This document shows positions 33,077-41,269 of a DNA stretch of 50,186 nt, one piece after another (position 1 is the first letter of the stretch; each line of letters starts with the position of its first letter). Under the pieces are notes generated by a model. The model did not search any database and was not told the DNA's origin. It saw only the letters and a list, made by a program, of their open reading frames with translations. The translations under genes were made by a program, and so were the position numbers. Source of the stretch: Anaerolineae bacterium (GTDB lineage: Bacteria; Chloroflexota; Anaerolineae; Aggregatilineales; Phototrophicaceae); contig JAUZRW010000180.1 in NCBI GenBank assembly GCA_030950085.1, forward strand, positions 1 through 50,186, written 5' to 3'.

Positions 33077-36000
33077 ATGTCTGCACCCAAGCCAAAACAT
33101 ATTTATATTATCCATACACGAGCCGATGCCGAAGCAGTGAAGCGTCTCATAACCGAATTGCGTCATCAGGACATTCAAATTTGGGTTGATGATACGGGTC
33201 TCAAAGTGGGAACGCACGATTGGGAACAGACCTTACGCGATGTTATACATAATGCCTATGCGGTGTTATTGGTCGCCTCACCGCATGTTCGCCGTTTTCC
33301 CTATTTGCGTGACGAAGTCGCCCTAGCCACAATGGAAAATATTCCTGTGTATCCGCTATGGCTAGCGGGCAACGTTTGGCGCGACTGTGTTCCGACAGGC
33401 TATGATTATTCGCGCTTTATAGATATTCGTGATGCCGCATATGAAGTCGGTGTCGAGCAAATCCGCCGCGCCCTAGAAGGCAAGCCGATTCAGTTGCAAA
33501 CCCAAGAATTTGCCGCCATTAGTGACGATTCCGACGTGTCAGACGAAGATACAAGTCCACCACTTGAACCGGATGCAGTACGTCGCAATCCGTATACGGG
33601 GCTACACGCTTTCACAGCAGCCAATAGCCGAGATTTTTTTGGACGCGGCGCAGTTTTACAAGAATTGATTGACGATGTGCGCGATGGTATTGCAACATTG
33701 CCTTTTTTATGCCTTGTCGGAGCATCCGGCAGTGGGAAATCAAGCCTGCTCCACGCTGGATTATTGCCTATATTACGCGAAGGGGAAATTTCTGGCAGTG
33801 GCGATTGGTTGTACGCCGACACTTTCTCGCCATCAACTCAGCCCATGACACACCTTGCGCGAGTGTTACAGCCATTTCTCTCACAAACGCCTCTCGAAAA
33901 TATCTTGGAAACACTCAATCACCCATCAAGTGGCGGCTTGCATCGCTTGGCAGAGCAAATAGTCAATCTGCCTCATCAACGCCTCGTTTTGGTCGTTGAT
34001 TCACTGGAAGGGTTGTTCACGCTGACACAATCCGACGATGAACGGCAGCAATTCATGGATGTCGTCACTACAGCAATTGAAATTCCGGATAGTCGGGTAT
34101 TGATACTCGCCGCGTTGGATGCGGAGTATTATGACAGACCCTTGCAATATGGGCATTTCGGGCGCTTGTTGGGAGAGCGTCATCGGGCGATTTTGCCTTT
34201 CTCACTGACCGAAGTCTATCGTGGGATTCATCGTCCAGCACAATTGTCGGATGTGCAAGTCCGCTTTGAAAGTGGACTGGTTGCCGAATTAGCTTTTGCC
34301 CTGCGTGGAGACCGCGATGCCTTGCCTTTGATGCAAATGACATTGACACAACTTTTTTATCGGCGGTATGGGGATAAACTCACATGGGCAGCGTATGAAG
34401 TCATTGGTGGGATTTATAGGGTGATTGATGTACTTGCCGAACGCACAATGTCACAACTGCCTACGGATAGTCATCGTAAAGCTGCTCGGACATTATTTCT
34501 GGGCTTAATTCACTTAGGCGTTTCCGAAGCCGATACTATGCCGCAAACAGCGAAACGCAGTGACTTGACTTCGCCTACGGGTGTTTTAGAAGAAACTGCG
34601 ACTGCATTTTTGAATACGGGTTTACTGGTCAATGAAACACAAGCCGACGAGACCGTGATTCGCATCACACACCCGATTGTCTTGCGCCGTTGGGAACGTT
34701 TGCAGCATTGGATAAGTGAATCCCGTCAAGATGAACAGTTTGCACCACTATTTGCAGATGATGTTGCCCTGTGGATAAGTAGTTCACAAGCACCTGAACG
34801 ACTCTATAAAAGTGTCCAATTAGCACAAGCTATCGCATGGGCAGAGCGCAATTCCGTTACAGATGATGAAGAAGCATTTTTGCAAGCCGCGATACAGTGG
34901 CGTGATGCACAAGAGATGCTCAACAAGGAAGTCTTGCAAGCCGCTCAAATTAGTAATGAACGGATGCTTAAACGGGCGACTGCCTTACGCAGTATCAGTG
35001 TTTTTGTGCTGATTGTGGCGATTGCTGCTTTTATCTTTGCCGGATTCGTTTTTCTACTAGCACAAAATCAACGACAAACGGCGGCGGAATTGGCAGGGCG
35101 TGAACCGACCTTTGAAATGCTGCAAATCATGGCTGATGCACAATCGACTGCGGCGGCTGAGTCACAGTTAGAGATTATGACAGCCCAAGCCGAAGTCACC
35201 ATCGCTAATCAAGAGTTGCAGACTGAGGCAACTGTAGCGTATCAGCAAATTGAAGCGCAAATGACGCAATTAGCCAATGAACGGGCATATGATGAACGGG
35301 TGCAGCAACGGGCGGCAACCCTAGCGGCTGGAGCGATTATTGTGCCATTCGCAGATATGACGATTGAACCTCTGTCATTTGTCGCTACACAAACACAAGT
35401 TGCCACACTCAATAACTGGCAGATTGTTGAAATGGTCGATGATTTTGCTATCCCGATGGTGCAAGTTCCGGCGGGATGTTTCTATATGGGCAGTCTCGCA
35501 CAGCTAGATGAACAACCCGCACATTTACAATGTTTCGATACAGCATTTTGGATAGACAAGTTCGAGATGACCAATGATTTCTATACACAAGTGACGAATG
35601 AAGCCGCAGGAAGCCAGTTTCCGAACGGGTCAAATCCAGTTGATAGCATTTCGTGGTTTGCAGCACGCGATGTCTGCTTATTGCGTGAGGCTCATCTGCC
35701 AACAGAGGCGGAATGGGAATATGCCGCACGGGGAGTCGATAGCTTACTATTTCCATGGGGCAATGTCTTCGTGCCAGAAAATGTCGTCTATCAACGCTTA
35801 GAATCAGAGGGTGCATTGGCGGTTATATCCGCTACAGGTAGCCCACTGCGTCCAGAAAGTTCCTCATGGGTCGGTGCTGTTGATATGTTGGGCAATATTG
35901 AAGAATGGACAAGTACGATTTTCGATGAACTCGATTTTTCACAGCAAACCTTCGATTTTCAGCATCTTTTTCCGTACCCCTATCGTGCCGATGATGGACG

Positions 36001-36181
36001 CGAAGCAGATGAAAGCCGTGTGCAATTTCAGGAGCGTGTGAGCAGCGCGTCGATTTTTACATTGCGTGTCTTGCGCGGCGGGTCATATAGCAACATAGAA
36101 GGTCTACGGGCAGCGAATCGCAGTTGGGATGATGCCGATGATGAAGATGTCACCAGTGGTTTTCGCTGTGTACGCTCTTAA
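33077..36181 (+). CDS. Transmembrane TIR-STAND-FGE-fold receptor-like protein
   Basis: This protein has 1034 residues. A TIR domain spans about 5-135, with a candidate catalytic Glu80 in YLRDEVALA. An acidic linker follows, then a STAND-type NTPase (about 170-610) with Walker A GASGSGKSS (215-223) and a Walker B-like LVLVVDSLEGL near 303-313. One membrane helix (about 641-661) is flanked by a basic cytoplasmic side, then a helical, Gln/Ala-rich stalk (about 665-760). An FGE/C-type-lectin-like domain (about 794-1034) has PTEAEWEYAARG, MLGNIEEWT and VLRGGSYSN. The two catalytic cysteines that follow RGGS in true FGEs are absent. The predicted topology has TIR and NTPase inside, and the lectin-like domain outside. 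TIR domains can cleave NAD. A defence or surface-sensing role is inference. Confidence 0.82.
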   Translation: MSAPKPKHIYIIHTRADAEAVKRLITELRHQDIQIWVDDTGLKVGTHDWEQTLRDVIHNAYAVLLVASPHVRRFPYLRDEVALATMENIPVYPLWLAGNVWRDCVPTGYDYSRFIDIRDAAYEVGVEQIRRALEGKPIQLQTQEFAAISDDSDVSDEDTSPPLEPDAVRRNPYTGLHAFTAANSRDFFGRGAVLQELIDDVRDGIATLPFLCLVGASGSGKSSLLHAGLLPILREGEISGSGDWLYADTFSPSTQPMTHLARVLQPFLSQTPLENILETLNHPSSGGLHRLAEQIVNLPHQRLVLVVDSLEGLFTLTQSDDERQQFMDVVTTAIEIPDSRVLILAALDAEYYDRPLQYGHFGRLLGERHRAILPFSLTEVYRGIHRPAQLSDVQVRFESGLVAELAFALRGDRDALPLMQMTLTQLFYRRYGDKLTWAAYEVIGGIYRVIDVLAERTMSQLPTDSHRKAARTLFLGLIHLGVSEADTMPQTAKRSDLTSPTGVLEETATAFLNTGLLVNETQADETVIRITHPIVLRRWERLQHWISESRQDEQFAPLFADDVALWISSSQAPERLYKSVQLAQAIAWAERNSVTDDEEAFLQAAIQWRDAQEMLNKEVLQAAQISNERMLKRATALRSISVFVLIVAIAAFIFAGFVFLLAQNQRQTAAELAGREPTFEMLQIMADAQSTAAAESQLEIMTAQAEVTIANQELQTEATVAYQQIEAQMTQLANERAYDERVQQRAATLAAGAIIVPFADMTIEPLSFVATQTQVATLNNWQIVEMVDDFAIPMVQVPAGCFYMGSLAQLDEQPAHLQCFDTAFWIDKFEMTNDFYTQVTNEAAGSQFPNGSNPVDSISWFAARDVCLLREAHLPTEAEWEYAARGVDSLLFPWGNVFVPENVVYQRLESEGALAVISATGSPLRPESSSWVGAVDMLGNIEEWTSTIFDELDFSQQTFDFQHLFPYPYRADDGREADESRVQFQERVSSASIFTLRVLRGGSYSNIEGLRAANRSWDDADDEDVTSGFRCVRS

Positions 36182-36196
36182 CTCAAATACCCATTA

Positions 36197-36340
36197 TGTG
36201 AAATGTCTGGCATAAAATAGTCTTTCATATCCTCTTCTTTGAACCGCAGAGACGCAAAGAACGCAGAGAAATTGTAGGAAATGGCTTTCACCCTTTGCCT
36301 CTTTGCGTTTAGGCATTTTATAAAATATATCGAAGGTTAC
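36197..36340. repeat. 142-bp MITE-like element (copy 3, inverted orientation)
   Basis: Ends TGTGAAATGTCTGG (36197-36210) and GAAGGTTAC (36332-36340) enclose GAACCGCAGAGACGCAAAGA and the opposing CCCTTTGCCTCTTTGCGTTT arm. Read in reverse, its right end matches the left end of the copy at 38733 over about 50 bases with few differences. Length is about 144. Confidence 0.65.
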
Positions 36341-36348
36341 TATTAATG

Positions 36349-36486
36349 TCATCGTATATGAAAGTAGCCATTGCCCTTGCCAAAATAATCATTATGTGGA
36401 GTGTTTCTATAGCACTCCCAGCACATCGCCTTATCCTCAAACGTTAAATCTCCATAAGATTTTTTAGCAGAAGCCCAATAAGCCTG
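36349..36486 (-). pseudogene. Possible 45-codon coding remnant, unrecognised
   Basis: On the minus strand, a stop-to-stop frame reads [20 protein letters not shown] then CWECYRNTPHND and ends NGYFHIR before a TGA at 36349-36351. The composition is protein-like, with no stop for 45 codons in an otherwise non-coding stretch. No upstream start or Shine-Dalgarno fits. I suspect the C-terminal end of a lost transposase or other gene, but I do not recognise the family. It abuts a MITE-like element on one side and the groESL promoter on the other. Confidence 0.4.
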
Positions 36487-36495
36487 CTAAGTATC

Positions 36496-36524
36496 TTGAC
36501 CATAATTGACCTCTATGGTATTCT
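36496..36524 (+). promoter_or_regulatory. groESL promoter
   Basis: TTGACC at 36496-36501 and TATTCT at 36519-36524, with a 17-base spacer, give a vegetative-type promoter. Its predicted start of transcription lies just before the CIRCE element. Confidence 0.7.
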
Positions 36525-36538
36525 TTCCACAGTTTCGT

Positions 36539-36565
36539 TTAGCACTCACATGGATAGAGTGCTAA
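36539..36565 (+). promoter_or_regulatory. CIRCE operator (HrcA binding site)
   Basis: TTAGCACTC (36539-36547), 9 bases, GAGTGCTAA (36557-36565): this is a perfect match to the CIRCE inverted repeat. It overlaps the start of the groESL transcript, where HrcA repressor binding blocks transcription until heat shock. hrcA itself is not in the window. Confidence 0.97.
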
Positions 36566-36645
36566 AAATAGTCAGTAAAGCGTTTGGTGCAACCTGCGCC
36601 GATTATCTAATGATAAGCATATATTTTCAGTTGGAGGGATACCCA

Positions 36646-36945
36646 ATGGCAGAAATTAACATTCGCCCCCTTGGTGACCGTGTGGTTGTGGAAGCCATGG
36701 AACAAGAAAACACCACAGCAAGCGGTTTGGTACTGCCAGAGACGGCAAAAGAAAAACCACAGCAAGGTAAAATTCTCGCTGCTGGTCTGGGCAAAAAAGA
36801 CGACGATGGCGAACGCATTGCGCTAGATGTTGCAGTCGGTGACATTGTACTTTTCGCCAAGTACGCTGGTACCGAAATCAAGCTGGACGGCAAGAAAGTC
36901 CTCATTATGAAGGAATCCGACATCTTGGGTGTTATCGAGAGCTAA
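36646..36945 (+). CDS. groES: Co-chaperonin GroES
   Basis: This 99-residue protein is the heptameric lid of the chaperonin. Typical segments are [57 protein letters not shown] and [14 protein letters not shown]. The ATG at 36646 is preceded by GGAGGGA at 36633-36639. A longer frame opening at 36496 would run through the promoter and CIRCE element and is rejected. It forms a two-gene heat-shock operon with groEL, 69 bases downstream. Confidence 0.98.
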   Translation: MAEINIRPLGDRVVVEAMEQENTTASGLVLPETAKEKPQQGKILAAGLGKKDDDGERIALDVAVGDIVLFAKYAGTEIKLDGKKVLIMKESDILGVIES

Positions 36946-37014
36946 GTGCCTCGCTAATCCGCCAAGATTTTTTCATCTCTCGCACAAACCTAAACATTTA
37001 CACGGAGGCATTTA

Positions 37015-38661
37015 ATGGCTAAACAACTCATTTTCCGTGACGAAGCACGCCGCAAACTCCAATCCGGCGTAGACAAAGTCGCAAACGCAGTCAGCACAAC
37101 ACTTGGTCCTAAGGGGCGCAATGTCGCACTCGACAAGAAATTCGGCGCACCGACAGTTACTCATGATGGTGTGACGGTTGCTAAAGAAATTGAACTGGAA
37201 GACCCCTATGAAAATATGGGCGCTCAGTTACTCAAAGAAGCTGCTACAAAAACCAATGATATCGCAGGTGATGGCACAACCACTGCAACTGTATTGGCAC
37301 AAGCTATCGTCACCGAAGGTCTGAAAAATATTGCTGCCGGTGCCAACCCGATGCTGCTGAAAAAAGGTATTCTATCAGCCGCTAGTGAAGTCGCTAACTT
37401 CATCCGCGAACAAGCCACCCCAATTGACACCAAAGACCAGATTGCCAATGTTGCCAGCATTTCCGCACAAGACAGCGAAATTGGTAAATTGATTGCTGAA
37501 GTGATGGACAAAGTGGGTAAAGATGGTGTGGTACAAGTTGAAGAATCACGCGGTCTGGAATTTGAAGTGGAATATGTTGAAGGTATGCAATTTGACCGTG
37601 GCTACATCAGCCCCTACTTCATCAGCGACCAAGACACAATGGAAGCAGTCATTGAAGAACCTTATGTCTTGATTTATGACAAGAAAATCAGTGCTGCCCA
37701 AGATATCGTGCCGCTTCTGGAAAAACTGATTCAGATTGGCAAGCGCGAACTGGTCATCATCTCTGAAGATGTCGATGGTGAAGCATTGGCAACCCTCGTG
37801 CTGAACAAGCTGCGTGGTATGCTCAATGTTCTGGCAATCAAGGCGCCCGGTTTCGGAGACCGCCGCAAGGCTATGTTGCGTGATATCGCCGTGCTGACAG
37901 GTGGTACGGTCATCAGCGAAGAAACAGGTCGCAAACTCGATTCAGCCACTGTCCAAGATTTGGGTCGTGCAGGCAAAATCGTCAGTAGCAAAGACAACAC
38001 TGTTGTTGTTGATGGCGCAGGTGAGGAAGACAATATCACAGGTCGCATCAACGAAATTCGTGCTGAGTTTGAAGCCAGCAGCAGCGACTATGACCGCGAA
38101 AAATTGCAAGAACGTCTCGCAAAATTGACGGGTGGTGTTGCTGTTATCCGCGTCGGTGCGGCAACTGAAACCGAACTGAAAGAAAAGAAGCATCGCGTCG
38201 AAGATGCCCTCAGCGCAACTCGCGCCGCCGTTGAAGAAGGTATCGTTCCCGGTGGTGGTGTCGCACTCATCAATGCAGTAGAGGCTCTCAACGGCTTCAA
38301 GCTGGGTAGTGACGACGAAAACACGGGTGTCAACATCATGCGGAAATCGCTTGAAGTGCCGATGCGTAAACTCGCTGCTAACGCAGGTCAAGATGGTGCA
38401 GTCATCATCGAAGGTGTGCGTCGCTTGCAAAAGAGCCGTAAGAATTCTCGCGTTGGTTACAACGTCATGACCGGCGAATATGTCGATATGGTAGAAGCGG
38501 GTGTCCCTGACCCCGCAAAAGTGACACGCGGCGCTGTGGAAAATGCGAGTTCAATCGCAGCCATGATTCTAACCACCGAAGCTCTCATCACAGACATCCC
38601 AGAAGAAGCACCTGCTAGTATGCCTGACCCCGGTATGGGTGGCATGGGCGGCATGTACTAA
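37015..38661 (+). CDS. groEL: Chaperonin GroEL
   Basis: This 548-residue Hsp60 subunit assembles into a double seven-membered ring that folds proteins in an ATP-dependent cycle. It has the ATP-binding segments ([28 protein letters not shown]), the apical domain, the conserved [11 protein letters not shown] near the C-terminal equatorial domain, and the usual Gly-Gly-Met tail (GMGGMGGMY). GGAGG lies before the ATG. It is regulated together with groES through CIRCE/HrcA and followed by an intrinsic terminator. Confidence 0.99.
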   Translation: MAKQLIFRDEARRKLQSGVDKVANAVSTTLGPKGRNVALDKKFGAPTVTHDGVTVAKEIELEDPYENMGAQLLKEAATKTNDIAGDGTTTATVLAQAIVTEGLKNIAAGANPMLLKKGILSAASEVANFIREQATPIDTKDQIANVASISAQDSEIGKLIAEVMDKVGKDGVVQVEESRGLEFEVEYVEGMQFDRGYISPYFISDQDTMEAVIEEPYVLIYDKKISAAQDIVPLLEKLIQIGKRELVIISEDVDGEALATLVLNKLRGMLNVLAIKAPGFGDRRKAMLRDIAVLTGGTVISEETGRKLDSATVQDLGRAGKIVSSKDNTVVVDGAGEEDNITGRINEIRAEFEASSSDYDREKLQERLAKLTGGVAVIRVGAATETELKEKKHRVEDALSATRAAVEEGIVPGGGVALINAVEALNGFKLGSDDENTGVNIMRKSLEVPMRKLAANAGQDGAVIIEGVRRLQKSRKNSRVGYNVMTGEYVDMVEAGVPDPAKVTRGAVENASSIAAMILTTEALITDIPEEAPASMPDPGMGGMGGMY

Positions 38662-38689
38662 GCCAAACATTGCAATAATCGAAAAACAA

Positions 38690-38718
38690 AAGACCATCCG
38701 AACAGGGTGGTCTTTTTT
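38690..38718 (+). terminator. Intrinsic terminator after groEL
   Basis: AAGACCATCC (38690-38699) pairs with GGGTGGTCTT (38705-38714) around a GAACA loop, followed by T to 38718. Confidence 0.88.
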
Positions 38719-38732
38719 GTATTCTACATCAC

Positions 38733-38874
38733 GTAGCCTTCATTATTTTTGTATAAAATGCTTAACGCAAAGATGCAAAGAGTGGAAGGCGCAAAGAAAA
38801 TTTTGAACTTGAATCTCTGCTCTCTGCGTCCTCTGTGCTTCATCTTTTTTTCAAGTCATTGTCCAGACTCTACA
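38733..38874. repeat. 142-bp MITE-like element (copy 4)
   Basis: It starts with GTAGCCTTC at 38733 and ends with CCAGACTCTACA at 38863-38874, enclosing AACGCAAAGATGCAAAGAG (from 38764) and the opposing TCTCTGCGTCCTCTGTGCTT arm. It occupies most of the gap between groEL and the restriction enzyme gene. Confidence 0.68.
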
Positions 38875-38966
38875 TTATTAGAGAACCCAAAATAGCGTAT
38901 TTTAGTTAAGATAGGCTACAATCAACTGATGGACATATTTTAGAACTGAGGAGGAGTCGAGATCTT

Positions 38967-39623
38967 ATGGATAGACTCACAATCCAGCATCTCAAATCAA
39001 GTGTCACTGATTTTCTGCGAAGTGTGTCAAACACTCCTATTGCTGAGTTATACGGCGTAACAGATGGTAAAGCTGTCGGAACTTATGTCGAGCGCCAATT
39101 CACACAATATTTGAAACAGAAATTCATTTTTGAAGAAGGCAATGCTGCTAAAGGTATTGATTTTCCCGATATAGCGGTTGATTTGAAGGTGACATCATCT
39201 CGGCAACCCCAATCCTCATCTCCATTCAGGTCTGCAAGTCAAAAAGTATACGGATTAGGATATCATTTATTAGTGTTTGTCTATAACAAGGTTGATGATG
39301 ACGCACAATCTGTCACAAAGTTAATCTTTGAAAATGCCATTTTTGTGCATCGTGACCATACTGCTGATTTCCAAACGACACGCGGTATTCTGGATATTCT
39401 AAGTCGGGATGGTAATCTTGATGATATTGATGCTTTTCTTGAAGACCGTAATTTGCCCGTAGATGAAATGGGTAGACGGCAACTCGCTGAACGTATTCTA
39501 CAAAACCCGCCACAGCAAGGTTATATCACAGTCTCGAATGCTTTGCAGTGGCGATTGCAATATGGCAGAGCGATTCGCCTAGCAAGTGAGGGCGGAAGTG
39601 AAGGTTTGACAAATCTTTTATGA
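38967..39623 (+). CDS. Probable type II restriction endonuclease
   Basis: This 218-residue cytoplasmic protein overlaps a DNA methyltransferase gene by four bases (ATGA), the arrangement typical of type II restriction pairs. A PD-(D/E)XK-like active site can be drawn in GIDFPDIAVDLKVTSSR (Asp and the D-L-K triplet, residues about 63-72). A basic/aromatic segment (SASQKVYGLGYHLLVFVYNK) follows. I do not recognise the specificity. GGAGG lies upstream of the ATG but a little far (about 12 bases). Its coding composition is more AT-rich than the neighbouring groEL, consistent with transfer. Confidence 0.72.
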   Translation: MDRLTIQHLKSSVTDFLRSVSNTPIAELYGVTDGKAVGTYVERQFTQYLKQKFIFEEGNAAKGIDFPDIAVDLKVTSSRQPQSSSPFRSASQKVYGLGYHLLVFVYNKVDDDAQSVTKLIFENAIFVHRDHTADFQTTRGILDILSRDGNLDDIDAFLEDRNLPVDEMGRRQLAERILQNPPQQGYITVSNALQWRLQYGRAIRLASEGGSEGLTNLL

Positions 39624-41179
39624 CGAAACGTAAAGCATATGGCGATTTTCAAACGCCAATCGACTTAGCACAACAGGTTCTTGAGCTTGTCCAACGTGAC
39701 TTTGGTAGTGACAGGTCGCGTATTTTAGAACCCACTTGTGGACTAGGCAATTTCATTCAAGCGGCACTCAATACATCAGACTCATTTGATGAAATCATCG
39801 GTATCGAAATTCAATCCGATTATGTACAACAAGCACGACATATTCAGAAACCGAATACTCGAATCGAAATTATTCAGGATAATATTTTTACGACAGATAT
39901 GCAGCACTTGGATTGGCATACAGAAGGTAATTTGCTCGTTATCGGTAATCCCCCTTGGGTAACAAATGCAGAATTATCGGCTCTTGGTAGTAACAATATT
40001 CCTAAGAAATCAAATTTCAAACAGCATAAGGGTTTGGATGCCATCACAGGTAAAGCTAATTTTGATGTGACAGAATATATCTGGGTAAAATTGCTGAATG
40101 AGTTACAAACAGAGAACACTTTAATAGCGTTACTCTGTAAAACAAGTGTGGCGCGTAAAATATTTAAGTATTGCCGCAACAACAAACTACCCATCTCAGA
40201 GATGAGTCTGTATCGCATTGATGCTGCAAAATGGTTTAATGCGGCTGTTGATGCTTGCTTATTTGTTGTCGCTATTGGCACACTGTCATCTGATTATACA
40301 CTCAAGGTATATCAAGATTTTGAATCTCATACGCCAGATTCAACGATTAATTTTCATGATGGGCGGCTGATTTCAGATTGGGCAACTTTTCAACGTTTGT
40401 CGCATTTCTATGGTCAATCTCAGATAGAATGGCGGCAGGGTGTCAAACATGACGCGGCATCTGTTTTAGAGTTAGCGCAAACTGAACTTGGCTGGATGAG
40501 TAAACGTGGTGAGATTGCCGATGTTGAAGCGGAGTACTGCTATCCGTTATTGAAAAGTTCTGATGTTCGTCCCGATAAAATGACAAATATTGATAAAGCT
40601 GTTATCTTGCCACAACGCAAGTTAGGCGAAAATACGGCACTATTAGAACAGCAAGCGCCACGTCTATGGGCTTATTTGAAGCACCATCAATCTGTGTTTC
40701 AACAGCGAAAATCTTCAATTTATCGAAATAAGTCAGAATTTGCGATATTTGGTGTCGGCGATTACACATTTGCACCCTACAAAGTCTTAGTATCTGGTTT
40801 TTATAAAGAACCTTTTTTTCTTCCCGTGAGCCATTTTGAGGATAAGCCGATTGTTTGTGATGATACGGTCTATATGCTTCCATGTGATTCTCTCATGCAG
40901 GCAATTTTGATTGCAACACTCCTCAATCACCAAGATGCACAAGCATTTATCCAAAGTATTGCTTTCTCGGACTCAAAGCGCCCCATTACCAAATCACTTT
41001 TGCAAATGATTGATTTAGAAGCCTTACTGTATCATCTTCCCCTCAATGACATTCACGCCGCTATATTGAATTGGGGACGATTGTTGCACCTTGATGATAA
41101 TCAAGTTCTTATATCGCACAATCTATCAGATTATCGGCACCTCATCTCAGAAAAACAGTATCAACTGCCGCTTTTCTGA
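39620..41179 (+). CDS. Type II DNA adenine methyltransferase (N6 type)
   Basis: This 519-residue enzyme has the SAM-binding motif I in LEPTCGLGNFIQAAL and the acidic strand end in IIGIEIQSDYV. The catalytic motif IV is NPPW (LLVIGNPPWVTNAEL), which marks N6-adenine methylation. A following block LDAITGKANFDVTEYIWVKL is typical of type II gamma-class enzymes. The C-terminal part (about 300-519) should contain target recognition. It is paired with the nuclease at 38967 and protects host sites. The recognition sequence is unknown. Confidence 0.9.
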   Translation: MTKRKAYGDFQTPIDLAQQVLELVQRDFGSDRSRILEPTCGLGNFIQAALNTSDSFDEIIGIEIQSDYVQQARHIQKPNTRIEIIQDNIFTTDMQHLDWHTEGNLLVIGNPPWVTNAELSALGSNNIPKKSNFKQHKGLDAITGKANFDVTEYIWVKLLNELQTENTLIALLCKTSVARKIFKYCRNNKLPISEMSLYRIDAAKWFNAAVDACLFVVAIGTLSSDYTLKVYQDFESHTPDSTINFHDGRLISDWATFQRLSHFYGQSQIEWRQGVKHDAASVLELAQTELGWMSKRGEIADVEAEYCYPLLKSSDVRPDKMTNIDKAVILPQRKLGENTALLEQQAPRLWAYLKHHQSVFQQRKSSIYRNKSEFAIFGVGDYTFAPYKVLVSGFYKEPFFLPVSHFEDKPIVCDDTVYMLPCDSLMQAILIATLLNHQDAQAFIQSIAFSDSKRPITKSLLQMIDLEALLYHLPLNDIHAAILNWGRLLHLDDNQVLISHNLSDYRHLISEKQYQLPLF

Positions 41180-41229
41180 GATTGTGATATTTAAGAAGTA
41201 GCTTTTGCGAACCTGTACTCGCTAACGGT

Positions 41230-41269
41230 GCAATTTTGTGTGAGGCGCGATGAAACCCCGAAAGGGGCT
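41230..41269. repeat. 40-base repeat with short hairpin (copy 1)
   Basis: GCAATTTTGTGTGAG is followed by a variable part and then GAAACCCCGAAAGGGGCT. It matches 46610-46649 at 36 of 40 positions. The hairpin CCCC-GAAA-GGGG abuts the stop codon of the GlcD-GlcF gene (41268-41270) and probably acts as a terminator. Confidence 0.6.

Noticed and set aside
33077-36181. Active formylglycine-generating enzyme (sulfatase maturation)
   Set aside because: The two catalytic Cys after RGGS are missing, and no sulfatase gene is nearby.
35456-36181. Diversity-generating retroelement target with a local template
   Set aside because: No reverse transcriptase, accessory gene or template repeat is present in the window; kept only as a question in the findings.
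36496-36645. A longer groES reading frame from 36496
   Set aside because: It would run through the promoter and CIRCE operator; the ATG at 36646 has a good ribosome-binding site and the correct GroES N-terminus.
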